The translations under genes and the position numbers were made by a program. A DNA stretch of 64,000 bases, taken from DASRAA01 sp963814165 (lineage in GTDB: Bacteria; Acidobacteriota; Terriglobia; Terriglobales; Acidobacteriaceae). The DNA is taken from contig CAWFBW010000008.1 in assembly GCA_963814165.1 (NCBI GenBank), forward strand, positions 310,001 to 374,000. The letters are read 5' to 3'. The notes under the pieces are model-generated. The model did no database searches. It had not been told where the DNA came from and worked only from the letters and a program-made list of their open reading frames with translations. The first letter of the stretch is position 1. Each line of letters opens with the position of its first letter. Below, piece by piece: positions 37,662 to 46,451 of this stretch.

Positions 37662-37968
37662 TGGTTCACTATAGCAGTTTCTTTTGCCTCCACCGAGACT
37701 TTTCTTGCGGAGCTCTTTCCGGTCTGTCGACCATTACTACATATAATCGCGTGGGGCCAAGGGATTTGTGTCTCTGGCCACTCCGCGCCCAGTGCGCGCA
37801 GCGATCATGTTCTTTGAAAATTCGAGAGTCGGACTGACCCGGCCAGTGCCTAAAGAAACTCCCGCTAACTCCCACGGCCACACATGGATACGTATAACTA
37901 GTCGATGAATCAATGCGCATGCGAGCAATTTCCTCCTAAGCCATTGATTCTAAACAGTCGTGATATTT
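37662..37968 (+). repeat. Dispersed repeat, copy B
   Basis: About 300 bp clearly homologous to copy C on the opposite strand. Shared blocks include TTCTTTGAAAATTC (37810), GGCCACTCCGCGCCCAGTGC (37777), ATGGATACGTATAACTAGT (37884-37902), stem arms GAATCAATG (37907-37915) and CATTGATTC (37942-37950) with 26 bases between, and TAAACAGTCGTGATATTT (37951-37968). Two small palindromes (ATACGTAT, ACTAGT) precede the stem. No ORF spans it consistently. It lies between convergent genes. Confidence 0.75.
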
Positions 37969-38082
37969 AATTATTTTGTTATCGCGTAATACGTCACCAA
38001 TACACTAAGTGGCAGGAACAAGGGGTAGATCCCCGCTTCAGCGCGGCGCCCCGGCATCGGACGCCTGACGGCCAAGCCGCTC

Positions 38083-38764
38083 TTAGCTGTGAAGTCTGGA
38101 GAGTACGATCTGCTCAACTTGCGCCAGCGCTTCGTCGATCGTAAGATTGGTTGAGTCCAGGATCACGGCGTCAGGAGCGGGAACCAGCGGAGACACCGCC
38201 CGGGTCCGGTCGCGCAGGTCGCGGGCGACAAGGTCTTCGATAGTCCGCCGGGCCTCTTCGGGAGTCAAGGTGCCTTTTTGTGCGACTCGCCGTTCCGCAC
38301 GAATGCGTGCGTCGGCGTCGAGAAACACCTTCACATCAGCATCGGGAAACACGGCCGTCCCAATGTCACGGCCTTCCATCACCACTCCGCCTTGCGCGCC
38401 CATTTCCCGCTGGCGCGCCACCATGATCTCGCGCACCGCTGGATGCATCGAAACCTGCGAGGCTGCGAGTGTGACATCGCTTTCGCGAATGCGGCGGGAC
38501 ACGTCGCGCCCATCCAGCAAAACGCGGTTGCCGTCAGGTTGTGGATCGAGCTTGATGACGGTGTGATCGGCGAGGCGGTGCAGCGCGTCGGCATCGTCCA
38601 GCGGAACCTGCAGCTCCGTCGCCTTCAGCGCTAGGGCGCGATACATCGCCCCGCTTTCCAGGTTAACGTAGCCCAGTCTCTTCGCCAGCCGTGCGGCGAG
38701 CGTGCTCTTGCCCAGAGCCGGCAGGGCCGTCAATGGCGATGACCAGTTGGCGGGCGGCTGTCAT
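38083..38764 (-). CDS. cmk: Cytidylate (CMP/dCMP) kinase, one frameshift
   Basis: 226 residues after removing one inserted G near 38714. The P-loop reads IDGPAGSG-K-STLAARLAKRLGY; the extra G in TCTGGGCAAG splits it. Later motifs are LESGAMYRALAL, LLDGRDVSRRIRESDVT, VMEGRDIGTAVFPDADVKVFL and the Arg-rich lid RDLRDRTRAVSPLVPA, diagnostic for CMK. It phosphorylates CMP/dCMP with ATP. Its ATG overlaps the stop of the preceding gene (ATGA). An essential enzyme broken in its P-loop is hard to accept biologically, so the break is probably a base error. Confidence 0.93.
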
Positions 38765-39748
38765 TCTCTGCTGTTGTCCCGCCGTGGTGGTGCAGGTCGG
38801 TTCGGTTTGCCACGGCGTGGCCGATGTTCGACCAGCGGCTGCCCGGGACGTAGCTCCGGAGGATCTTCTTCCGACCACGGCTGGCTACGGCGCTCGCGCG
38901 GCTTGTACGGCAGGCGAGCTTCGGCGGACTGCAGCATCACCTTGCCGCCCACGTGCACGTATCCCAACTCGCGCCCTGCCTGCAGGGCGTTGATGGCCTC
39001 ACGAACCCTGGCGCGTCCCACTAGTGTGGAGAAGAAATCTTCCACGTCTTCTTGCGGGACGGCGCGCACACAATCGATGTACTTCGATACCAACGCTGTC
39101 AGCGCTTCCGCGACGGAGACGTGCATGCCTTCCTTCACTGTATCGGGAGCCCAGCGGAAGAGCACGTCCCAGAAGACGCCTTCGTCTTGCTTATAGTCCA
39201 CACGGGTGATTCGCAATTTCGCCCACAGCTCATCGAGCGCGCGATCGAGCGCAGCCTCGGAAATGTCGCCGCCCAACGACTCGCGCAGGCGCCCCTTGGA
39301 GATGGGCCCGTGCTTTTGGATCAGGAGAAATGAATCCACTGCTAGCGTGCGAATATCCCGAGCGTGCTGTAGCTTTGGGCGCCTGCCGCGGATTGCGATC
39401 GCCCACAAGCCCGTAGAAGAAGGGAAAGACCGCTGCTGATACAACGAAGTTGTTTTCCGGGAAGACGAGCGTTTCAAACGCGGCTTTTTCGCGTAGCAGG
39501 CGCACCATTAGGTTCTTGGCTTCGCGGGCGCGGGGATCCTTGAACGCCATCTGCCAGGTGGGCAGCTTTTCGTTGCTGCCGATGTAAGCGCCCACAAACG
39601 TCGGAGCCAGTACGGCGGGCTTTTGCGGGTACAGCGTGCAAAACCCGACGGAGTCGATGAACAGGCGCGCATCTTCGATGGTGCGGATGCCCTGCCCGTC
39701 CAGGCGCCATTTCTCGTGGCGCAACTCCTGTAGTTGCTGTTCAAACAT
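38761..39748 (-). CDS. Conserved protein of unknown function with winged-helix-like segment, one frameshift
   Basis: 328 residues after removing one inserted A near 39372 (CCCAAAGCTAC). It starts MFEQQLQELRHEKWRLDGQG at 39748. Visible pieces are EDARLFIDSVGFCTLYPQKP, NLMVRLLREKAAFETLVFPE, then a helix-turn-helix-like FLLIQKHGPISKGRLRESLG ... ALDRALDELWAKLRITRVDY, and a Pro/Arg-rich tail. Some features recall AlkZ/YcaQ-type winged-helix glycosylase relatives, but the match is weak. It sits between mutL and cmk with overlap on one side and 23 bases on the other, so it is part of the mutL operon. I do not assign a function. Confidence 0.5.
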
Positions 39749-39771
39749 GTGTGATTGGCCGGGAACCTGGC

Positions 39772-41762
39772 TTAGATACGCTTGAAGGCTCGCTGGATGT
39801 CTCTTACAGAATACCGCAGAACCACCGGCCGCCCATGTGGACAACTCATCGGGCAGTCCGTCTTAGCCAACTCCTGCAGCAGCCACTCCATTTTATTTTG
39901 CTCGAGCGGCATGTTGACTTTGATGGCGGCATGGCAGGCGATGCTGGCGGCGATTTGCGTACGAATCTTCTCCAGGTTCAGCGATTGCTCTTCGCGCTCG
40001 AACTGCTCCAGGATTTCGTGCAGCAGATGCTCGACTTCGGCGGGAGAGACGCCGGCGGCCGTCGTCTTCACCGCAATGGTTCGCGTGCCGAACGGTTCCA
40101 CCTCGAAACCATTGTGGTTCAGCTCGTCAGAAATCTCCGCGAACACCGCCATCTGGCTGGGCGTCAGCTCCACCAATAGCGGCATCAGCATCTGCTGGCG
40201 CTCCGGCGAGTTGGCCATCCGCTGCTTCAGGATCTTCTCGAACAACACGCGCTCGTGTGCTACATGCTGATCGATGATCCACAGCCCCTGCGGGTTTACC
40301 GCGAGGATGAACGAATCGCGAACTTGTCCAATCGGCTTCAGCGTCGCCAGCGAGTCGAGGCTGACGGGCGCGTCATCGTCCGTCAGCACCGCCGTGCAGC
40401 CATTTTCGCCACGAGCTGCAACTTGTTCGTTGACGGCGATGCGTTGCCGAAAGTCTGCGGCCCGAAGCGCGCCACCGGAACGGCGGCGTTGGCCTCAATG
40501 GCGATGCCGTCGTTGCCGAATTGCAGCGGCGCCGTCATCGCAGGCAACTCCTGCGCGCGCAAAGCAAAGTCCGCGTCGGCTTCGGTGACGTGCAGCGGGT
40601 CAGCGTCGCTCAACTGGCGAGCACTGGGAGAAAGCGACGCCGAGGCCGTCGGCTGCGCGTGAATCTCAGCCATAAACGCCGGTACCGGCCGCGCCTTCAT
40701 CAGTGCCGCTCGCACCGAGTCGCGAATGAAATCGTGAAGAGTAGAAGATTGCCGGAATCGCACCTCGGTCTTCGAGGGATGCACATTGACATCGACTTCC
40801 GTCGCCGGCATCTCAAGAAACATCAGCACGATGGGATAGACAGTCGGCGGAATAATATTGCGGTAGGCTTCGGTGAGCGCGTGCTGCACCACGCGATCGC
40901 GAATCAGTCGCCCGTTGACGAAGATAAAAATGGAGTTGCGATTGAGCTTCTGGATTTCGGGCCGAGAGACGAAGCCATGCAGCCGCACTTCGCCCGGTTC
41001 TGCTGCGGGCTGCTCGTCATCGTCGTGCTCTTGCCGTCGCCACGGCGGAGGCTGCGGCAGGCCGACGCGAATCAGCGGCAGTATCGCGCTCAGCGGAATC
41101 AACTGGTCAAGAGTCTCCTTGCCGAAGACTTGATAGATGCGCTGCCCGTGATCGGCGACCGGCGGTGCGATCAGCATGGCGTTCGTGGCCGAGTGTAGCT
41201 CCCAGTGCATCTCGGGATGCGCCAGCGCGTAGTGCGTGACCAGCGACGCGATGTGCGACAGTTCGGTTGGCTCGGCCTTCAGGAACTTGCGTCGCGCCGG
41301 GATATTGAAGAACAAATCGCGCACGCTGATCGAGGTTCCCATCGGCAGCCCCGCCTCTTCGACCGTCAGGATCTTGCCGCCCGCAATTTCAACAACCATG
41401 CCGGCAGCGTCTTCGGATGCGTGAGTTTCCAGCCGCAAACGGCTGACAGACGCGATAGACGGCAGCGCCTCACCGCGAAATCCCAGAGTCGCAATGTTCA
41501 ATAGGTCGTCGGCGTTACGGATCTTCGAGGTCGCGTGCCGCTCAAATGCCAGCATGGCATCGTCGTGCAGCATGCCGCAGCCGTCGTCGATGACCTGGAT
41601 GAGCTTTCGGCCTCCGGCTTCAACGTTCACGCGGATTCGCTTCGCCCCGGCGTCGAGGGAGTTCTCCAGCAACTCCTTCACCACCGATGCAGGGCGCTCC
41701 ACCACTTCGCCGGCAGCGATCTTATTGGCGACATTTTCCGAGAGAACGTGGATGCGACCCAT
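39772..41762 (-). CDS. mutL: DNA mismatch repair protein MutL, one frameshift
   Basis: 663 residues after restoring one missing A near 40406 (GCGAAAATGG, expected five A's). The N-terminal GHKL ATPase has MGRIHVLSENVANKIAAGEV, NSLDAGAKRIRV, IDDGCGM, TSKIRNADDL and GFRGEALPSIASVSRL. The C-terminal endonuclease/dimerisation domain starts after LTDDDAPVSL and contains IIDQHVAHERVLFEK, the QxHxxxE-like metal region, and CPHGRPVVLR at the end. It couples MutS mismatch recognition to strand repair. This is the only deletion-type break among the 13 in the window. It heads a minus-strand operon with the winged-helix-like gene and cmk. Confidence 0.93.
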
Positions 41763-41976
41763 CGAGTATTACGTTACATCACGAGTGCTCGGTGGGACAC
41801 TGACCGCAAATCCGGCTCAAAAGTGCCGTATTGCATTTTTTTTGAACCCGTCATAAAATCTTCGGCACTAAGGCCCGCCGCTCGTCTGCGCGGAATCGCA
41901 AAACTCACAGGCCCTTCAGGCGGACAGCCGCTTCCCATCAATGCGTGCTGTCTCTTCGGTATTGTCGGGAGGATTA

Positions 41977-42693
41977 ATGACCACCACTGTGAAGACGCTC
42001 AGCATCCTTGCGTTGCTGTCGCTGGCTTTGGCGGCTGACGCGACTGTGATCACCAGTTGGGCCGACTTCGTCGGCCTCATTACCACTTTCAACGGAAGCC
42101 GGACTGTGGGCAATGTCGACCTCACGGCAGGGAACTGCATCCCGCTCCTTTGCAACACCACCGACTTCTATCTCAACGTTCCGTTTTCGAATGTTGACTA
42201 TCAGCAGGTCTATGCGGCAAGCGCCTTCGCGGGACCAACGTCTATCTCCTCGCTCACCTTCTACTACGCCCCCTGGCGCGGTGGCAGCAGCTTGGTGATT
42301 AGCGGCACGTATTCTGTGTATCTCTCCACAACTTCCGCTGCGGTCAACGCCTTGGACGGCGTGAACCTGGCCAATAATCGCGGCAGCGATTGGACCTGGT
42401 TCGGCACCTTCTCCGCTGGTACTGACACTAACCCTCAGATCGATCTGTCAGGGACTCCGTTTTCCTATGACCCGGCGAACGGAAACCTGCTACTCGAGAT
42501 CTTCGGGCTTGGCCAGGTTGTGACCGGCAATGTCCTAGGGGTAAACGGATATGCGCAGGTCGATACCGACGGGATTGTGATGAGCCGGGCGGTTGAATAC
42601 TCGACGGTTGTGTCCGAGCCCTCCAGTCTGATGCTGTTGGGCGGCGGGCTTGTCTGCGTGGCAGCTATTGCGCGGCGGTTTTTTGGTAGGTAG
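41977..42693 (+). CDS. PEP-CTERM sorting-domain exported protein
   Basis: 238 residues from ATG 41977, chosen for GGGAGGAT 5 bases upstream rather than the earlier ATG. A signal peptide (LSILALLSLALAADA) is followed by a beta-rich, Ser/Thr/Asn-rich body. The C-terminus VSEPSSLMLLGGGLVCVAAI then ARRFFGR is a PEP-CTERM anchor: the PEP-like SEPSS motif, a TM helix and an Arg cluster. Such proteins are cleaved by EpsH/exosortase and linked to exopolysaccharide. No exosortase is in this window. It is divergent from mutL. Confidence 0.8.
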   Translation: MTTTVKTLSILALLSLALAADATVITSWADFVGLITTFNGSRTVGNVDLTAGNCIPLLCNTTDFYLNVPFSNVDYQQVYAASAFAGPTSISSLTFYYAPWRGGSSLVISGTYSVYLSTTSAAVNALDGVNLANNRGSDWTWFGTFSAGTDTNPQIDLSGTPFSYDPANGNLLLEIFGLGQVVTGNVLGVNGYAQVDTDGIVMSRAVEYSTVVSEPSSLMLLGGGLVCVAAIARRFFGR

Positions 42694-42720
42694 ATTTATC
42701 GCGCAGCTGGCTGTTTACCA

Positions 42721-42750
42721 CCGGAGCGGAAACGCTCCGGTTCTTGTTTT
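42721..42750 (+). terminator. Terminator of the PEP-CTERM gene
   Basis: CCGGAGCG-GAAA-CGCTCCGG (42721-42740), a perfect 8-base stem with a GAAA tetraloop, followed by TTCTTGTTTT. Confidence 0.85.
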
Positions 42751-42871
42751 AGAGCAGCTCAGGTATTGGTATAGCCAAGGGGCGATTTTGTGCCGTCGGC
42801 AGAAGCCGACTCGTGATCGGGTCTGTATCTGCGTAGTAGCGTTGTATAACACATTACCAAAAAACAAAACT

Positions 42872-43170
42872 GACGACTGTTTAGAATCAATGGCTTACAA
42901 TGGAAATTGTTCGCATGTCATTGATTCCTCAACTAGTTATACGTATCCATTTCTGCCCGTGGGACTTAACGGTCATTAGTTAGGCCGCCGGACGGCAAGT
43001 CAGTCCAACTTCCAGAATTTTCAAAGAGCATGATCGCAGCTACGCACTGGGCGCGGAGTGGCCGATGGCTAGAGACCCCTTGACCCCATCGACCAAGTTG
43101 TAATGGATGGGGAAAGACGCCGCCAGAAAATTCGGCAGAGAAAAAAACTAAAGTAACCACCGCGAACCAA
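42872..43170 (-). repeat. Dispersed repeat, copy C
   Basis: Read on the minus strand it aligns with copy B nearly end to end: a T-rich 5' part, GGCCACTCCGCGCCCAGTGC, CTCTTTGAAAATTC, ATGGATACGTATAACTAGTT, arms GAATCAATG (42919-42927) and CATTGATTC (42884-42892) with 26 bases between, then TAAACAGTCGT. The tail diverges after that. It lies between a plus-strand and a minus-strand gene that converge. The gap 42694-43182 contains nothing else but the terminator. Confidence 0.75.
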
Positions 43171-43182
43171 AATGGGAATGCT

Positions 43183-43980
43183 CTAGTCGCGCGGCTGAGT
43201 GTCTAAAAATCCTCGTAGCAGCCGTCCGAATTCCCCGGGTCGCTCCATCGCCGCATAGTGTCCTGCTTTGCCGATAATGCGCAACTGGCTTCCGGCAATG
43301 TTTCGGTGCATGAGTTCGAACTCAGCGAGCGGGACGCTATCGTCTTCGCCAGCGATAATCAGCGTCGGAACGTTGATCGTGGCGAGCGTCGGAATCGAGT
43401 CGGAGCGGTCTGCCATGCCGCGCTGCACGGCTGCGATGTCGGCAGGCGACATCTTCTTCGCCATGGCGCGGGCTGCATCCACGATGTCAGGACGGTTGGT
43501 CAGCGTGGCCTTCGAGAACAGCTTGGGCAGCAATTCCTCGATGAATCCGGCCGTGCCCTCTTGCAATACCTTCTCGGCAACGGTGAGGCGGGCGGCGCGG
43601 CCGTCCGCAGTCTCTGCGCCGGCGCGAGTGTTGGCCAGCACCAACGCACGCACTCGCTCCGTATTTCGTCGCCAGAACTCAAACAGCGCATAGCCACCGA
43701 TCGAGACGCCGGCAAAAATCGCGCGCGTCACCTCAAACTCACGGCAAAGGCGGTCGAGATCATCGGCGAGCTTCCGCATCGCGACCGGACCATCTCCCGC
43801 TTCCGAGTCGCCGTGCGCCCGCAAATCGGGCAGAAAGACGCGGTAGCGGCTGGCGAGCTGGTCCAGCACGCCGTCCCAAAAGTGATGGTGCAGTGGAAAA
43901 GGATGCAGCAGCACCACATCGGGACCGCTGCCTGTGACTTCGTAAACCAATTGGGCGTCGCTGCTACGGAAGGTTGCCAT
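43183..43980 (-). CDS. Alpha/beta-fold hydrolase
   Basis: 265 residues. The oxyanion region is VVLLHPFPLHHHFWD, the nucleophile elbow GVSIGG (Ser), the acid in IIAGEDDSVP and the catalytic His in GKAGHYAAMERP. The length and DLRAHGDSE loop fit the 3-oxoadipate enol-lactonase/BioH-like esterase group, but the substrate is not determined. ATG 43980 has no strong RBS. Gene is monocistronic on the minus strand. Confidence 0.88.
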   Translation of the reverse strand: MATFRSSDAQLVYEVTGSGPDVVLLHPFPLHHHFWDGVLDQLASRYRVFLPDLRAHGDSEAGDGPVAMRKLADDLDRLCREFEVTRAIFAGVSIGGYALFEFWRRNTERVRALVLANTRAGAETADGRAARLTVAEKVLQEGTAGFIEELLPKLFSKATLTNRPDIVDAARAMAKKMSPADIAAVQRGMADRSDSIPTLATINVPTLIIAGEDDSVPLAEFELMHRNIAGSQLRIIGKAGHYAAMERPGEFGRLLRGFLDTQPRD

Positions 43981-44107
43981 GTCGTTGGTTTAAGTTTCAG
44001 AAGTGAATTTCTTCATCGCGGGCGTAGGGAAAGCTGCTTTAGCGCCTGAGACAATCAACAACCTTACCGCAGGCGGTAAAGCGCAACATCGATTAGCCCG
44101 TTTCACT

Positions 44108-44194
44108 GTACGCCTGGAGGTGTACACAACCCAGGCGTACTCCACCAGGCATCCTCTACAAAGTGGGCTCTCCCAAGCGTCCTCTCCCAAGCGT
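44108..44194. repeat. Palindrome and direct repeat in the gap
   Basis: GTACGCCTGG (44108-44117) and CCAGGCGTAC (44131-44140) are perfect 10-base arms around a small TGTACA palindrome. Just beyond, CTCTCCCAAGCGT occurs twice at 44168 and 44182. No T-run is present, so a protein-binding or recombination site is more likely than a terminator. Confidence 0.4.
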
Positions 44195-44230
44195 TCTCCA
44201 CCCTGCTTACCGGTCGTCGAACCTTGCTAT

Positions 44231-45592
44231 CTAGCCGGTGATCTTCTTCGCACTCGCATCCCACATCGCCGGCTTCTTATTGAAATACGAGTAGTTCGCC
44301 AGGTGGCAGCCGAGTGCTGCGTTATTGCCGAAGATCTCATTCTCCACACAAGGTTTGCGCGAGCGCACATTGTTGAAGAAGTTGGCCTCGTGATCGGCGG
44401 TGTCGTTGTATCCCGGCGGCGGAATGTAGGTTTCGACTTCTTCCGTCAGCTTGGATGCAAACGGCGCAGCCGGAGGATGATCCTTTTCCCAATCTGCTTC
44501 GTATTCCTTACGCAGCGCCTCGGGCCATCCGTGGGTCGAGTAACCTTCCATTTCCGGCAACGTGTTCTGCGGCGAGAAGGTCAGAGTCGCATTCCTGATG
44601 ATCATCGTTCCCTTGTCGCCGTAGAAGCCAATGAATTCGCCGCCATCATTGTTCAGGTTGCAGCGCATATCGACCTTAAAGTTCGGGTAATCGTAGTACG
44701 TCTCAATCAGGTCGGGGAACTGGCGTCCGTCTTTCCAGCGGTAGAGTCCGCCGGTGCTCTGTGCGCGTGTCGGCACGGTGTTCGTACCTGTGATGAACAT
44801 GATTCCCGAGATCAGGTGGACAAAGAGATCGCCGCCCAGTCCTTCGCCGTAGTCGGTGAAACACCGCCAACGGAAGAAACGGACCGGGTCGAACGGGATG
44901 CTGGGCGCGCCGTTGAGGAAGGCGGTCCAGTCGATGTTCTGGTCGTTCACTCCTGGAGGAATCGGATAGACCCATGCTCCACTGGCGGAATTGCGATCCC
45001 AGTAGGCCTGAATGCAACAGACCTCCCCGAGTTTGCCTGAGGCATAAATCTCGCGCGCCTTCTCGTACAGGATCGAGCTGACCCGCTGGCTGCCTACCTG
45101 CATGATCCGGTTATTTTTCTGCGCAGCAGCCATCATCGCAAAGCCGTCTTCCACAGTGTGCGACATCGGCTTTTCGCAATAGACGTCTTTGCCGGCATTG
45201 CAGGCGTCAACGACCACGCGACGGTGCTGGTGATCGGTGCAAGACACGATGACAGCGTCGATGTCTTTGCGGTCGAGGATCTCTTTATAGTTGCGCGTTG
45301 TCGCAACTTGTTTCTTAAGGGTTTGCTGCGCGGCGGTCAGGCGGCCCTCCCAAAGATCCGAGACGGCGACGCACTCTACGCCCGGCACAAGCAGCGAGGC
45401 TTTCAGCAGCTCGCAACCGCGAACGCCCGTGCCGATCGAGGCGAAACGGATGGTGTTGCCTGCCGCCGCCTGCGTGGTGGCGGCCAGAACTGTTGTGGGG
45501 GCCAATACTGTAACTTTTGCGGCGGCTCCAGCGGCCAAAGCGCCAGCTCCGACACGCATGAATTGACGTCGATTCCAGGAATTTTTACTCAC
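44231..45592 (-). CDS. Tat-exported Gfo/Idh/MocA-family oxidoreductase
   Basis: 453 residues from GTG 45592, with AGGTG about 6 bases upstream. A twin-arginine signal (NRRQFMRVGAGALAAGAAAK) shows export of a folded, cofactor-bound enzyme. The Rossmann part has IRFASIGTGVRGCELL and the lysine motif CEKPMSHTVEDG, with YCEKP typical of the family. The catalytic domain contains GGDLFVHLISGIMFI. Substrates of exported members are usually sugars, oxidised with NAD(P) bound tightly. A TIM-barrel Tat isomerase is at 55.0 kb but not adjacent. Confidence 0.88.
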   Translation of the reverse strand: MSKNSWNRRQFMRVGAGALAAGAAAKVTVLAPTTVLAATTQAAAGNTIRFASIGTGVRGCELLKASLLVPGVECVAVSDLWEGRLTAAQQTLKKQVATTRNYKEILDRKDIDAVIVSCTDHQHRRVVVDACNAGKDVYCEKPMSHTVEDGFAMMAAAQKNNRIMQVGSQRVSSILYEKAREIYASGKLGEVCCIQAYWDRNSASGAWVYPIPPGVNDQNIDWTAFLNGAPSIPFDPVRFFRWRCFTDYGEGLGGDLFVHLISGIMFITGTNTVPTRAQSTGGLYRWKDGRQFPDLIETYYDYPNFKVDMRCNLNNDGGEFIGFYGDKGTMIIRNATLTFSPQNTLPEMEGYSTHGWPEALRKEYEADWEKDHPPAAPFASKLTEEVETYIPPPGYNDTADHEANFFNNVRSRKPCVENEIFGNNAALGCHLANYSYFNKKPAMWDASAKKITG

Positions 45593-45680
45593 GATGACAC
45601 CTCGCAAAATTTGATCAGGAAAGGGCTTTCATCAAACAAAAAGCCGCGGCGGCACCGCGGCGATGCCGGTGTGAACGCAG

Positions 45681-46211
45681 TTAGCGGATTTTGCGTATGA
45701 TGCCCAGTTTCGCGCCCGCTTTCTTCTTCGCTCTCTTGACCGGCGCCTTCTTGGCAGCTTTCTTGGCCGGCTTCTGCGAGGCTTTCTTCTTGCCGCCTAC
45801 AATGATGATCTTCTTCGTCGACTTCTTCGCCGGTTTCTTGGCAGCCTTCTTCTTCGGGGGAGCAGCCTTCTTTTTGGCTGGCGCGGCCTTCTTCTTCGGC
45901 GCAGCCTTCTTGGCGGCTTTTGTCTTCACCGCTTTCTTGGCAGCCGTCTTCACCGGGGTCTTTTTCGCAACTGGCTTCGGCGGGGCCTTCTTTGCCGGTG
46001 GCGCCGCCGGCGCGGTGCTGACCGTCATCTCCTCGGGTTCGCTCTCTTCCACTTCCACCACTTCTTCTATGACGGAAATGCTTTCAGGCTCTTCTTCTTC
46101 CTCTTCCTCTTCTTCGTATTCCTCGTCGTCGAGCGTGTCGCCGTAGGAACCGTCTCCGTAGTCATCCATCTCATCATCACGACCATAAAGGGTTTTATCG
46201 TAAGCCGTCAT
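45681..46211 (-). CDS. Acidic-basic histone-H1-like protein
   Basis: 176 residues of two opposite halves. Residues ~12-62 are strongly acidic (DDEEYEEEEEEEEEPES) and residues ~70-170 are Lys/Ala/Pro-rich with repeated AKKAAPKK / PAKKSTKK modules, like histone H1 tails or bacterial HctB/AlgP-type proteins. It ends GIIRKIR. It could compact DNA or bind RNA, with the acidic part limiting binding. The repeats are prone to length variation. No catalytic domain is seen. GAGGAC lies upstream. Confidence 0.75.
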   Translation of the reverse strand: MTAYDKTLYGRDDEMDDYGDGSYGDTLDDEEYEEEEEEEEEPESISVIEEVVEVEESEPEEMTVSTAPAAPPAKKAPPKPVAKKTPVKTAAKKAVKTKAAKKAAPKKKAAPAKKKAAPPKKKAAKKPAKKSTKKIIIVGGKKKASQKPAKKAAKKAPVKRAKKKAGAKLGIIRKIR

Positions 46212-46451
46212 GTGTCCTCCTCAGGTTGTCGGGCTCCGCTTTCCACGGAGATAGCTCGCAGGCTGGATCGTAACTGAACTCATTGCATGCCGCATCAACA
46301 GGCGCGCGATTATAGCACGGCAAAAACGCTCCCGAAGTGATGCGCGGCATACCAAATACTGCGACGCGCCCTTTTGTATCAGAACATCCGCCGCAAGGGA
46401 AGAGCGGAAACAATCGAGTGTGACGAAGCCCACCCAAGATGCAGACGCAGA

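Noticed and set aside
39772..41762. A broken mutL causing a mutator with many indels
   Set aside because: Mismatch-repair loss gives indels mainly in homopolymer runs. Several breaks here are elsewhere and hit essential genes.
37662..43170. CRISPR leader/array for the three-copy repeat
   Set aside because: The TTCTTTGAAAATT block recalls CRISPR leaders, but there is no regular repeat-spacer series and each site holds a single copy of the stem.
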